Positions 44,341 through 52,207 of a stretch of 64,000 nt of DNA are shown in pieces (the stretch's first letter is position 1; each line of letters begins with the position of its first letter). The position numbers were made by a program, and so were the translations under genes. The stretch is from Clostridia bacterium (GTDB taxonomy: Bacteria; Bacillota; Clostridia; Lachnospirales; Lachnospiraceae): the NCBI GenBank assembly GCA_910574255.1, contig CAJTAK010000006.1, forward strand, positions 106,854-170,853, written 5' to 3'. A model generated the notes under the pieces. It was not told the origin of the DNA and searched no databases. It was given only the letters and a program-made list of their open reading frames with translations.

Positions 44341-45065
44341 TAATGTTCCCATGGAGCTTTAGGCATTGTCCTGAAATTCCATTCCATGTGTGCATATTTT
44401 GATGGGATGGGGATTTCATAATATACACAGCTTTCTTTCATTCCCTGAATAAAGGAATAGAAGCAACAGGCAAAAGCATCTGCCCTGTGGGAGTTGTTAA
44501 GAAGCTGAATATCACCCGTCAGGTTGTAGGCTGCCTGACACATTTCCTGTTTATCTGCTTTCCCGTTTCCAGTGAGACAGTATTTTATAGAAGTGGCAGG
44601 TATTGGCTTGTAGAAATGGTTCAAAGCATAAGCGGTTGTGGTAAGCAGGGTAGTTGTTTCCTGTGCATCTATCACACCTTTCAGGGTATCGGTATCCTGA
44701 ATTGTGTTTAGGGAAAGTCTCTCAAAGGTCATGGACAATACCTGTCTGTGGGCGAATAATTCATAGTATTTCTGGCATAAGAAAATCTGTTTGTCTTTCT
44801 GTAGTGCAAGCATATCCAGATCATCTAAAAAGTAATAGGAATCCCCAAATTCAAAATCAGTGATGGCTTTATGTGCATCCCTTATGATGTTTATATATGC
44901 AAAGGCAGTATTACTGACACCAGAATCTATGCCGACCATTATCTGCGGTAAATCAAGGGAAACACTGTCCATGGTTGGGAAATAACATTTGAAAGGGAAC
45001 TGGTCAGGAATCCCTTTCTCCCTTGGAACGTGCTTTTTGTATAGGTAGGTATCCTGCTCTGCCAT
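44340..45065 (-). CDS. RuvC-like RNase H-fold nuclease
   Basis: About 241 aa. Conserved acidic residues of a RuvC/poxvirus-A22-type resolvase: VGIDSGVSNTAFAYI (Asp47), MTFERLSL (Glu near 116), KYCLTGNGKADKQEM and SHRADAFACC (Asp near 205). It would cut branched DNA, as at Holliday or replication intermediates. Start at 45065 with GAGGAAA upstream; the frame upstream overlaps the next gene. Last gene of a three- or four-gene leftward operon. Confidence 0.8.
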   Translation of the reverse strand: MAEQDTYLYKKHVPREKGIPDQFPFKCYFPTMDSVSLDLPQIMVGIDSGVSNTAFAYINIIRDAHKAITDFEFGDSYYFLDDLDMLALQKDKQIFLCQKYYELFAHRQVLSMTFERLSLNTIQDTDTLKGVIDAQETTTLLTTTAYALNHFYKPIPATSIKYCLTGNGKADKQEMCQAAYNLTGDIQLLNNSHRADAFACCFYSFIQGMKESCVYYEIPIPSKYAHMEWNFRTMPKAPWEH

Positions 45066-45069
45066 ATTG

Positions 45070-45816
45070 TTATTTCCTCTTCTTTTGGCTGAATGGAATT
45101 GTAACCAGACTTCTCCTGACCTGTATCTTAACATCCCTGTTAAAAAGTGAAGTGATATTATTCTGAAATTCTTCATAATCTTTATATGCTTTCTTATAGC
45201 TTTTCTTTTTCCCAGGGAGTAAGACAATCTGAAAATTTGCATAATTTCTTCCAGCAAAAATGTTCCTGATTAAGATTCTGCAGTCGGGGGAATCGAAAAA
45301 TTTAGTAAACCATCTATTGGCAGGATAATCATTCAACTCCGCATAGAAAGCATTATTGAGTTCAAAGGGGAAATGGTTGTTTAACTGCTCCATATAGGCA
45401 AGGGCTGCGTCTGTTCTGCGGAGCAGGGCTGGATATTTCATTCCAATATACTTGAAGAAATTATGTGGTGTAAGGGGTTCTTTTGCGTACACATTGAAGA
45501 AAAGGTCATGTTTTGCTTCTTCGCCTAACGTTAGCAGAAATTTGATAATGCCCTCGTCCGCTGCGGTGACAGTTCCATTCCAGTCGGCAGCAAATTCTGG
45601 TGTGGTGATGAAATAGTCTTTTTGTTGTAGTTTTCCCTGTTCAATCAGGTCAAGCAGGGCAAATTCAACTTCCTTTACTGTATTACATTCAAAAAGTTCT
45701 GTGACCATTTTGATAAGCTGGTTCTTTCTGATCGGCCTGTTTAAGCAGGTGCAAGTGGATAGGAGAGCTTTTTGCAGATCGGCAAGTTCCAATATCCTGT
45801 TGTCAGTCTTTTTCAT
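45070..45816 (-). CDS. hypothetical protein, winged-helix-like start
   Basis: 248 aa. The first 70 residues have a winged-helix feel (NQLIKMVTELFECNTVKEVEFALLD cut into helices, then GKLQQKDYFITTPEF). Remainder mixed, with a basic C-terminus. Shares this layout with the 45925 gene upstream. Ends 4 bp before the RuvC-like start region. Unknown family; a DNA-binding partner of the nuclease is plausible. Confidence 0.6.
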   Translation of the reverse strand: MKKTDNRILELADLQKALLSTCTCLNRPIRKNQLIKMVTELFECNTVKEVEFALLDLIEQGKLQQKDYFITTPEFAADWNGTVTAADEGIIKFLLTLGEEAKHDLFFNVYAKEPLTPHNFFKYIGMKYPALLRRTDAALAYMEQLNNHFPFELNNAFYAELNDYPANRWFTKFFDSPDCRILIRNIFAGRNYANFQIVLLPGKKKSYKKAYKDYEEFQNNITSLFNRDVKIQVRRSLVTIPFSQKKRK

Positions 45817-45840
45817 AATATTTTTTAACTCCTTTCGCTT

Positions 45841-45920
45841 TGTTTATGACATATTATGTTATTTTGTGTCATAGTATTTTAATGTGTGTTATAAGATTTT
45901 AAATTGTGTCATGCTATCTG
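45841..45920 (-). repeat. 20-bp iteron-like repeats
   Basis: TGTGTCATA at 45865, TGTGTTATA at 45885 and TGTGTCATG at 45905, exactly 20 bp apart, with a weaker copy TGTTTATGA at 45841. Located in the 108-bp gap between two leftward genes. Could be iterons or operators bound by a neighbouring winged-helix protein. Confidence 0.6.
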
Positions 45921-45924
45921 CTTT

Positions 45925-47013
45925 TTACAGATGGACATTGTATTTGGAATAGATTTCTTCACCGATATAGTTTACTGTGATGCTGTTCCAGTTTGACGGA
46001 AGAATCCCTATATCTTTCATAATCTTTTGTTTCCTGTTTTCTTCCACCCATTCCTGACGGTAGAAGTCATATGCTGTTGTATTTTCAAAATCCCGAAGTT
46101 CTGTAGCTCTATCATTATCCCACGTATAAACAGTGACAAAGAGATGCAGATTGTAATTGTTTAAATATCTCTGAAACATGAGCAATATATAGGATGCCTG
46201 CTGGTACAGCTTTTTAATATAGATGCTGTCATTGCTGTCAAAGAAACAGACATTTATAAGATTGTGCTTAACATGCTCTATGTAGAAGCCATGAGAAGCG
46301 AGATTTTTTAGGCTGTAGAACAGCTTGCACTTATCAATGTCGCTGTTGTAGCTGTCCATTTCCTTATCCCTATGGGTTTTCATTATACAGGGAGATGGTT
46401 CAATATCTTTCTTTAATTGCTTTGCTTCAAAGGCTTCTTTTTCCTCTGTGGCAATCGTTAAATCCCTGAAGAAATCATCTGTAATGTTGTGGTCATTTTC
46501 AGCAAGGACATTCCAAAGATTATTGTAGAAATCCACCATATCCATTTGATTAGTTGAGAGCAGAAGATTGCTGCCACTCCAATTAAGGTATGCAAGAATG
46601 TTATCCATGCTGATATCAAAATCCTGTTTTCTCATATCGGGGATGACTTTCTCAATAATGTAATCAATCCTGAAAATCTGTTCAAAAATCTTTTGTTCGC
46701 TCCAATTTATTGCGGCCACATCCCTGCTGTTCACATTGAGAAACTGGCTCTTTGGATATTTGGAAAGATAGAGCATCTGTGTCCTTGTATCCTTGTTGAT
46801 GGTCTTTTGCAACAGGAATCCAGTAAGGATCAATTCGGCAATATCAAACTCAATATCTTTCTCTGATCTGCCTGAAAGTATGTGAAATAACTTCCTTATC
46901 TGCTTGCGGAGCATGTAGCCGTTGCAACAGAAGATCATATAGATTAAATCCTTATATTTGATGAACAGACTTTCTTTCTGTTCTGGTGTCAGCTTGTGTG
47001 TTGTGTGTCTCAT
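45925..47013 (-). CDS. hypothetical protein, winged-helix-like start
   Basis: 362 aa. N-terminus reads as a winged helix (LRKQIRKLFHILSGRSEKDI ... ELILTGFLLQK). Long mixed alpha/beta remainder (NLHLFVTVYTWDND). AAAGGAG precedes the ATG. The leader also holds GTGTTTATGTGTT, similar to the iteron unit 1.1 kb away. Probably an initiator or regulator specific to this element; no family recognised. Confidence 0.6.
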   Translation of the reverse strand: MRHTTHKLTPEQKESLFIKYKDLIYMIFCCNGYMLRKQIRKLFHILSGRSEKDIEFDIAELILTGFLLQKTINKDTRTQMLYLSKYPKSQFLNVNSRDVAAINWSEQKIFEQIFRIDYIIEKVIPDMRKQDFDISMDNILAYLNWSGSNLLLSTNQMDMVDFYNNLWNVLAENDHNITDDFFRDLTIATEEKEAFEAKQLKKDIEPSPCIMKTHRDKEMDSYNSDIDKCKLFYSLKNLASHGFYIEHVKHNLINVCFFDSNDSIYIKKLYQQASYILLMFQRYLNNYNLHLFVTVYTWDNDRATELRDFENTTAYDFYRQEWVEENRKQKIMKDIGILPSNWNSITVNYIGEEIYSKYNVHL

Positions 47014-47048
47014 ATAAAAAATCTCCTTTCAAAAAATGTGTTTATGTG

Positions 47049-47663
47049 TTAAGTATGGACAAAAGTAACTTCTAGGGAGAGCAGTTCACAGGTCATGGCT
47101 TTGCTTTCGATTTCTTCATTTCTATAATTATCTGTAACAACCTCAATTGCTTCATAGGTTCCCTGATCTGTCTGATAAATGACATCTGGCATGGATAGCT
47201 GGTTGTTTTTCAGTGCATCTACAAGTTCCTGATAATGGTCATGTTCCTGTTTGTCCAGATACCCCTGCAATCTGCTCTCTATGAAGGGATGCAGCTCCCT
47301 TTCGCTGATAACAGAATCCAATTCCTTTTTTGAGAGATTGTCGGCCAGATATTCGGAGACTTTGCTGTTATGGATAGAAGCATTTCCATTACTGATAAAT
47401 TGTTTTATGCCACATTCCTGTCGGCAGAAGGCTTTGCCCTTTTTATCTGTCAACTCATAAAAGGTTCTGATGCTGTTCCCATGTCTGTCGGGAATACTGC
47501 CCTCTTTGATAAGCCCTGCCTGCTTATAGGATTTGATTCTGTTGTCGGTAATCTCCAGCTTGTGGAGAGTGTCTTTGCTCATAGAACCTGATTTCGAAAG
47601 CAGGGAGAAAGCCCTTTTGTCTTTTGGATAGACATGTGACAGTCCATTTTTCTTTTTTGCCAT
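47049..47663 (-). CDS. replication-relaxation-like protein
   Basis: 204 aa. A winged-helix N-terminus (LSKSGSMSKDTLHKLEITDN ... AGLIKEGSIPD) and a C-terminus with PDVIYQTDQGTYEAIEVVTD, an Asp...Glu-x-Val core like the endonuclease-fold end of replication-relaxation proteins. Rolling-circle elements of Firmicutes use such proteins. First gene of the leftward operon. Family assignment is tentative. Confidence 0.55.
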   Translation of the reverse strand: MAKKKNGLSHVYPKDKRAFSLLSKSGSMSKDTLHKLEITDNRIKSYKQAGLIKEGSIPDRHGNSIRTFYELTDKKGKAFCRQECGIKQFISNGNASIHNSKVSEYLADNLSKKELDSVISERELHPFIESRLQGYLDKQEHDHYQELVDALKNNQLSMPDVIYQTDQGTYEAIEVVTDNYRNEEIESKAMTCELLSLEVTFVHT

Positions 47664-47723
47664 ATATCTTCACTTCCTTTAAAAATCTATATAAACACTG
47701 CTTTCAGGGGCAGTGGATGCCCC

Positions 47724-47960
47724 GCTGTCCGAAGGACAGCCAATATAAAAAATTAGGATTGTACAGAACGCTTGTAAGTCTATAGCTGGGTGGCGGAACG
47801 TACCTTCGCCCACATAGAAAGGTTGGGCAGCTTGCTGGTCAAAATGAGAAAGCGGAGCGAATCTCATTTTCCTTTCTGCTTATGTGGCGGAGGCGGAGCT
47901 TTGGCAACGTAGTTGACATTGCGGAGGTGGAGCCCCCAGCTCTTGTCTGTCGCTGGTTGT
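47724..47960. ncRNA. structured 5' region of leftward operon
   Basis: This gene-free stretch holds GCTGTCC-GAA-GGACAGC (47724-47740), then a long stem CGCCCACATA..GAAAGG (47807-47822) with CCTTTC..TATGTGGCG (47871-47889), enclosing a perfect AAAATGAGA / TCTCATTTT stem (47841-47869). It lies just upstream of the 47663 start. Could be a leader RNA on the minus strand; the strand is not proven. Confidence 0.45.
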
Positions 47961-48111
47961 CATGTTATGGGGTAAGAGTAAACACGTTTTATAGGTAGGC
48001 AGTAACATTCTCTGTACTTTATACTTTATTGTAGATTGTGGATGTATCTGCTATTACGAAAACATGCACTATCTCTGAAATGGATAGTAATATCAGAACA
48101 GAAGAAAAGGA

Positions 48112-48239
48112 TGCCTCTTAAAAAAGAAAAAGTGGATATTAGGGATGAAGTGGATGCAATCATCTGTCAAAAAAAGGTTTTTTTGACGGACAGCAGTCAA
48201 TACAGAACCTGATTCCTATTATTTTTCTTTTTAAGAGGC
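48112..48239. repeat. palindromic element E4
   Basis: Arms TGCCTCTTAAAAAAGAAAAA and TTTTTCTTTTTAAGAGGC with a central GTCAAAAAAA-GG-TTTTTTTGAC stem. It shares ATACAGAACCTGATTCC with E3 in the same orientation. Confidence 0.82.
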
Positions 48240-48280
48240 TGAATTTTTTCATACAGGGTATTGCTTTCTCTAAAGATAAC

Positions 48281-48413
48281 AACAGAAACAGAACATAAAA
48301 AATATGTTTATATATAAGGGGAAAAAGACACTTCTTTTGTGAGGCAGAATGCCATGAAATGTTGATATTTACTGGCTTTGTAGCATATCTGCTGCTAGAA
48401 AAGGTTTGTCTAT
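48281..48413 (+). repeat. linker repeat L4
   Basis: Homologous to L1 (27221-27352): ACATAAAAAATATGT, TTATATATAAGGGGAAAA and TACTGGCTTTG blocks, in the same order and on the same side of the E element. The terminal stem is degenerate here. Confidence 0.7.
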
Positions 48414-48459
48414 GAAAAAGCGATTAATAAGGCGGTCAGAAAAAATTGAATAAAGAGCT

Positions 48460-48711
48460 AAAAATGCAATTTAGTATTGCTCGGAACAAAAAGGAAATCC
48501 ATGCGATAATAGCATCAATGAGAGAGAAATAAGTTTTTAGCAGGGTTTACCTGCCTGTCACTTTCCAGACAGTAGACTTGGGGAGGCTGGTACATAGCCA
48601 GACAAGGTATTAGGAGCCAAAATTTCTGCTGTTACTTCATCAACAGTAGGCAGGTGGAGGCGGAGCAGTTTATAACAGTTCCGACAAGATGTGGAATGAA
48701 CACTACATCAT
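48460..48711 (+). ncRNA. structured leader RNA, copy B
   Basis: Starts with the AAAAATGCAATTTA box and then the same stem series as copy A. Compensatory differences: CTGTC/GACAG where copy A has CTGCC/GGCAG; CGGAGC/GTTCCG where A has CAGGGC/GCCCTG; GATGTG/TACATC where A has GATGTG/CACATC. Conserved unpaired blocks: GGGGAGGCTGGTA, CTGCTGTTACTTCA, GGTGGAGGC and GACAAGATGTG. It ends about 58 bp before the 48769 ATG. Confidence 0.7.
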
Positions 48712-48768
48712 CACAAAAAGCAAAGTTGTTATAGAACAAAAATTAAGCATAGAAAAGGAGAAAATATT

Positions 48769-49809
48769 ATGGTTAAGAGAATAAATTTTGTAGATAGAGA
48801 TGCGTTGGTAATGGGAAATGTAATGGTAAAAATCAGGACTGCAGGCTTGGACACAATGGAATTTGACGGATGGCTTGTTAATCGGTATGGGAGTAATGAA
48901 GAAGTGAGAAAAGCAGTCAGGGATGCGGTAAAGGATGTGTCGGACAAAGAAGCAACATTGTATGTACCTGAACACAATGCAGTAAGGATGATAGTACTTC
49001 CAAAAACCAATGTGATTAAGTTTTTGGACAAGTCTTTCATGCAAGTCGCAATGGAATTGAAAGATACTGGTTTTCCATTTGATATAGGTACAGTTGATAA
49101 TTGGGCAGATGAAGTGGATGATAGTGTATCAAACTTATTAGAGGCATTGTTTTACTGTATGGTAAAGAACTCTGATTCTTATAAAACTGAGAGATGCCAT
49201 AGCTGCTGGAAATATATCTTGGGGGTTGCACGAAAAAGATTTGAACATCCTTTATGGGAAGAAGATAGCTATAAAGCATTTACATTTGAGACTGCACTGA
49301 TGTATGTGATGGCAGGCGCAGAATATGTTAAGAAGGCTCTGATTACAGAATATGAGAATCTTGGTTCGACGGCATATCAACTGGCAATTAGGATAGGGGC
49401 ACATTTTAATGAAAAATCACTTACTGATCCAGAAGCATTTTATAAAGATGAAAAGGGCTGGAATATATTGTTCTGTACACAGGTCAGAAAAAAGGGTTAT
49501 GAGGAGTTTCAAGACATTACATTTGCATTTACTGCAAATGATAATAGTGATACCATAGAGATGACAGCTATGTTTGATAATCCAAACAGTAAAGGTTTGG
49601 ATAAAATATTTGCGATTATTGTTGGGAGACTGGCAGAGAATGGTTTGGCGGAAAAATACAGAAAAATAAAAATCGCACCAGAGAACGCAGAGATACCAAC
49701 AGTTGTGTTTTCTATTAAGCATAAGGGCATAACAGATTATGATTTTCTTAATGATATTGAGGAAGTAAGGAAGATATGTATTGAGTCTGCTGTATTAATT
49801 GCAGAATAA
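48769..49809 (+). CDS. hypothetical protein downstream of leader RNA B
   Basis: 346 aa, no recognised domain. Near residue 145 a TERCHSCWKYIL segment has two cysteines. Mixed alpha/beta throughout. AAAGGAG precedes the ATG. It opens the AT-rich module with the ParB-like and KAP NTPase genes. The 29297 protein has the same leader but a different sequence. Confidence 0.6.
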   Translation: MVKRINFVDRDALVMGNVMVKIRTAGLDTMEFDGWLVNRYGSNEEVRKAVRDAVKDVSDKEATLYVPEHNAVRMIVLPKTNVIKFLDKSFMQVAMELKDTGFPFDIGTVDNWADEVDDSVSNLLEALFYCMVKNSDSYKTERCHSCWKYILGVARKRFEHPLWEEDSYKAFTFETALMYVMAGAEYVKKALITEYENLGSTAYQLAIRIGAHFNEKSLTDPEAFYKDEKGWNILFCTQVRKKGYEEFQDITFAFTANDNSDTIEMTAMFDNPNSKGLDKIFAIIVGRLAENGLAEKYRKIKIAPENAEIPTVVFSIKHKGITDYDFLNDIEEVRKICIESAVLIAE

Positions 49810-49881
49810 ATTGGAAAATGTAACAGCATAAGAAATTAGTTCTTGTGCTGTTACAGATAGCTATGAAAGGGGCAAATTGTA

Positions 49882-51045
49882 GTGGATAGTATAAAATTGA
49901 ATCGTATTTATGTGTGTAATGATAAAGAAAGGTTAGAACAATATAGAATAAAATTGAATGATGCTACAAAGAATGGAGCGAATTATCCATCAGAGTGTAT
50001 TCTGCCAGAGATATTTATAGAAGGAAATGAAGAAATAGATTTTGGAGGAAATTTTGGAGAGCCTTATTATAGCGAAATTGATATTAACCTGATAAATTCA
50101 ACAAACACATCATCTTGCAAAAAGGTATATTCAAACTATGATAGGGTAATCAATAGTATTCAATATATTATAAAAAATGAATGCAAGCCGATTGCGGTTT
50201 TGAAGGATGGAGATAACTACTGCATCATTAATGGTAAACATAGATTTTTAGCGTATACATTGCTGGGGAAAAAAGTTTTGCCAGTATCAATCAGGGAAAG
50301 GAGTAGTGAAAAAGAAAAGACGTCATATAACCTTATTGAATATAGAAGAGAGTTGTATAATAAGGATGGGGATGTAATTGTATATCCTGAACAAGTAATG
50401 GAGTTCTATGAAGAAAACAAGTTATTATTTGAAGATGTATCGTGTGTGGAAATGAAGTGCTTAGAGCAGGGTAAAAAATACAGTTTGGTACTAAAGAAAA
50501 GAAGCGGTGATATTATTGAGATCAAAAATGGAATTTCAGCGGGAAATGAGTACCGAAGCAGCAGAGTTGCCAAAGAATTGATTTCTAACTGCGGATATGA
50601 TATTGATATGGAGTTCGTAAAAAACCACTCGGAATTTGTTTTAGAGGATAAGCATGATGCGAACAATATTGCTTTTGATATAAATATATTTGTAGATGAA
50701 GGTGAGCAGGAAGACATTTTTGAGAGGATGGCAGAATGGAAAGGGTTTCCTTTTAATGATGAATTACAAAATCAAAAAATACTCAAATTACATAGCCTTC
50801 TTTCAAAGTATAAAGAATTTGAAACAAAGGGCACACATTTTACAGGCTATAATTCTGGAATGATACAGGGCGATCAGAAAACAGAGGTGTATTATTTTGT
50901 GGGAAGTGATAGTATAGAAAGTAAGGGAAACTATGTTTATATATTTAAGGATGCTGGATTAATAGAAAGCAATCTTAAGGTTCAATTTTTGGGAAGAGTT
51001 GGAAAAGATAATGCTTTATATAAAAGGATTTCACTTAAAGAATAG
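49882..51045 (+). CDS. ParB/Srx-fold-like protein
   Basis: 387 aa. The N-terminal third carries KPIAVLKDGDNYCIINGKHR, matching the ParB/sulfiredoxin-type nucleotide-binding pattern (G-x-HR). The remainder is not recognised (long alpha/beta, acidic). GTG start with GAAAGGGG upstream. ParB-fold CTPase/ATPase domains occur in partition and in several phage-defence systems; which applies is open. Confidence 0.65.
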   Translation: MDSIKLNRIYVCNDKERLEQYRIKLNDATKNGANYPSECILPEIFIEGNEEIDFGGNFGEPYYSEIDINLINSTNTSSCKKVYSNYDRVINSIQYIIKNECKPIAVLKDGDNYCIINGKHRFLAYTLLGKKVLPVSIRERSSEKEKTSYNLIEYRRELYNKDGDVIVYPEQVMEFYEENKLLFEDVSCVEMKCLEQGKKYSLVLKKRSGDIIEIKNGISAGNEYRSSRVAKELISNCGYDIDMEFVKNHSEFVLEDKHDANNIAFDINIFVDEGEQEDIFERMAEWKGFPFNDELQNQKILKLHSLLSKYKEFETKGTHFTGYNSGMIQGDQKTEVYYFVGSDSIESKGNYVYIFKDAGLIESNLKVQFLGRVGKDNALYKRISLKE

Positions 51046-51126
51046 TTTTTGTGGTTGCCTTTCCAATGCGAGCGTAAAACTAATGGAGCTTGTACAACAG
51101 ACTTTGTGATAAAAGGAGAAAAACTT

Positions 51127-51858
51127 ATGAGCGATAAATTAGAACAAGCCAAAATAGAGCTGCGTAATATCAATGAAATGGCAGATATAAAGAGCAATCC
51201 AGTCGTGGAGTCTTTTTTAATGCCAGTAATTAAGTCAGTTCCTGTAATTGGTGATATGATAGATTCCTCTATGGATAAAGTAATTCAAGATTTTCAACAG
51301 AAGAAAGAAACTGAGTTAATAGATGTAATTTTAAAAGATAAGAATACGATTACATCAGAAATGGTAAATGATGTAGAATTTATAGTAAATTACAATAGAA
51401 CACTTGAAGCAGTACGAAGGTTGGCGACAAATGATAAAGTGAAATTTTTTGGCAATCTTATAAGAAATGGATATTTGTCAGGAGAACATATTGCATGTAG
51501 CGAATTTGAAGAGTATTTAGATATTTTAAATACTTTATCATACAGAGAAATACAATGTCTGGTAGATTATATGTTATATTGCGAAGAGAAAAACAAGAAT
51601 AGGAGAACACCATGTAATGTTTGGGCATATTTTAGAAGAGACTATGCTAAAAAAATGAAAATTTCAGAAAGTGAGTTATGGAGCATTTTTACAAGAATTA
51701 AAAGAATAGGATTTATTGAAGAGGAATTTGAAACTCAAAGCGGAGATGTTGATAAGGAAGATAATACATTTGATTCTTTAGAAGTGGAAAGTAATGGATA
51801 TTATATAGATAGTAGTTTTTTCAGATTTTACGATATGGTATTGAAGCAGGAAGAATAA
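51127..51858 (+). CDS. hypothetical helical protein
   Basis: 243 aa, mostly helical. Near residue 33 there is an amphipathic or membrane-facing stretch (FLMPVIKSVPVIGDMID). C-terminal winged-helix feel (MKISESELWSIFTRIKRIGF). AAAAGGAG precedes the ATG at 51127; the frame is open to 51049. Unknown family; in an AT-rich operon-like cluster with the KAP NTPase, so functional linkage is suspected. Confidence 0.6.
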   Translation: MSDKLEQAKIELRNINEMADIKSNPVVESFLMPVIKSVPVIGDMIDSSMDKVIQDFQQKKETELIDVILKDKNTITSEMVNDVEFIVNYNRTLEAVRRLATNDKVKFFGNLIRNGYLSGEHIACSEFEEYLDILNTLSYREIQCLVDYMLYCEEKNKNRRTPCNVWAYFRRDYAKKMKISESELWSIFTRIKRIGFIEEEFETQSGDVDKEDNTFDSLEVESNGYYIDSSFFRFYDMVLKQEE

Positions 51859-52207
51859 GGAGTGGTAGACTCTATGAAACAATTTGAAACAGATAAGGAA
51901 ATATATTGTGAAAAGTATAGATGCTATAAAACTTTTAAATGAAAGTAGACTATATAAAGAGGAGCAGATTCAAATAACGGAAGAAGTAATGCGGATAAGA
52001 AATTCAATATAATGGATTACAAGAATAGGAGAGTGGCTGAACTTGTTGCGCTTATTAGTCAGGAAATGGCAAAGACTGGTCTGCAAAAAAATATAAGGAA
52101 CCGAAAGGGTCGCCAGATAGAACTATTCCAACAATATTGTTGGAGTATTAAAATAAAGATAATATATTGATGCTTAGACACTTTAGGCAGGATGGGAGAG
52201 TTGCGGT
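51859..52207 (+). other. gap of 349 bp, possible gene remnants
   Basis: Holds only short frames, for example one of 22 codons from ATG at about 51874 and one of about 35 codons (VKSIDAIKLLNESRLYKEEQ start) in another frame, both stopping early. Contains a small inverted repeat CCAACAATATTGTTGG (about 52128-52143). It reads like degraded coding sequence rather than a regulatory region. Confidence 0.4.

Noticed and set aside
27041..48260. CRISPR-like array from the recurring E and L repeats
   Set aside because: The repeats are large, few, kilobases apart and palindromic, with no short regular spacers and no cas genes in the window, so no CRISPR or CRISPR-associated transposon is indicated.
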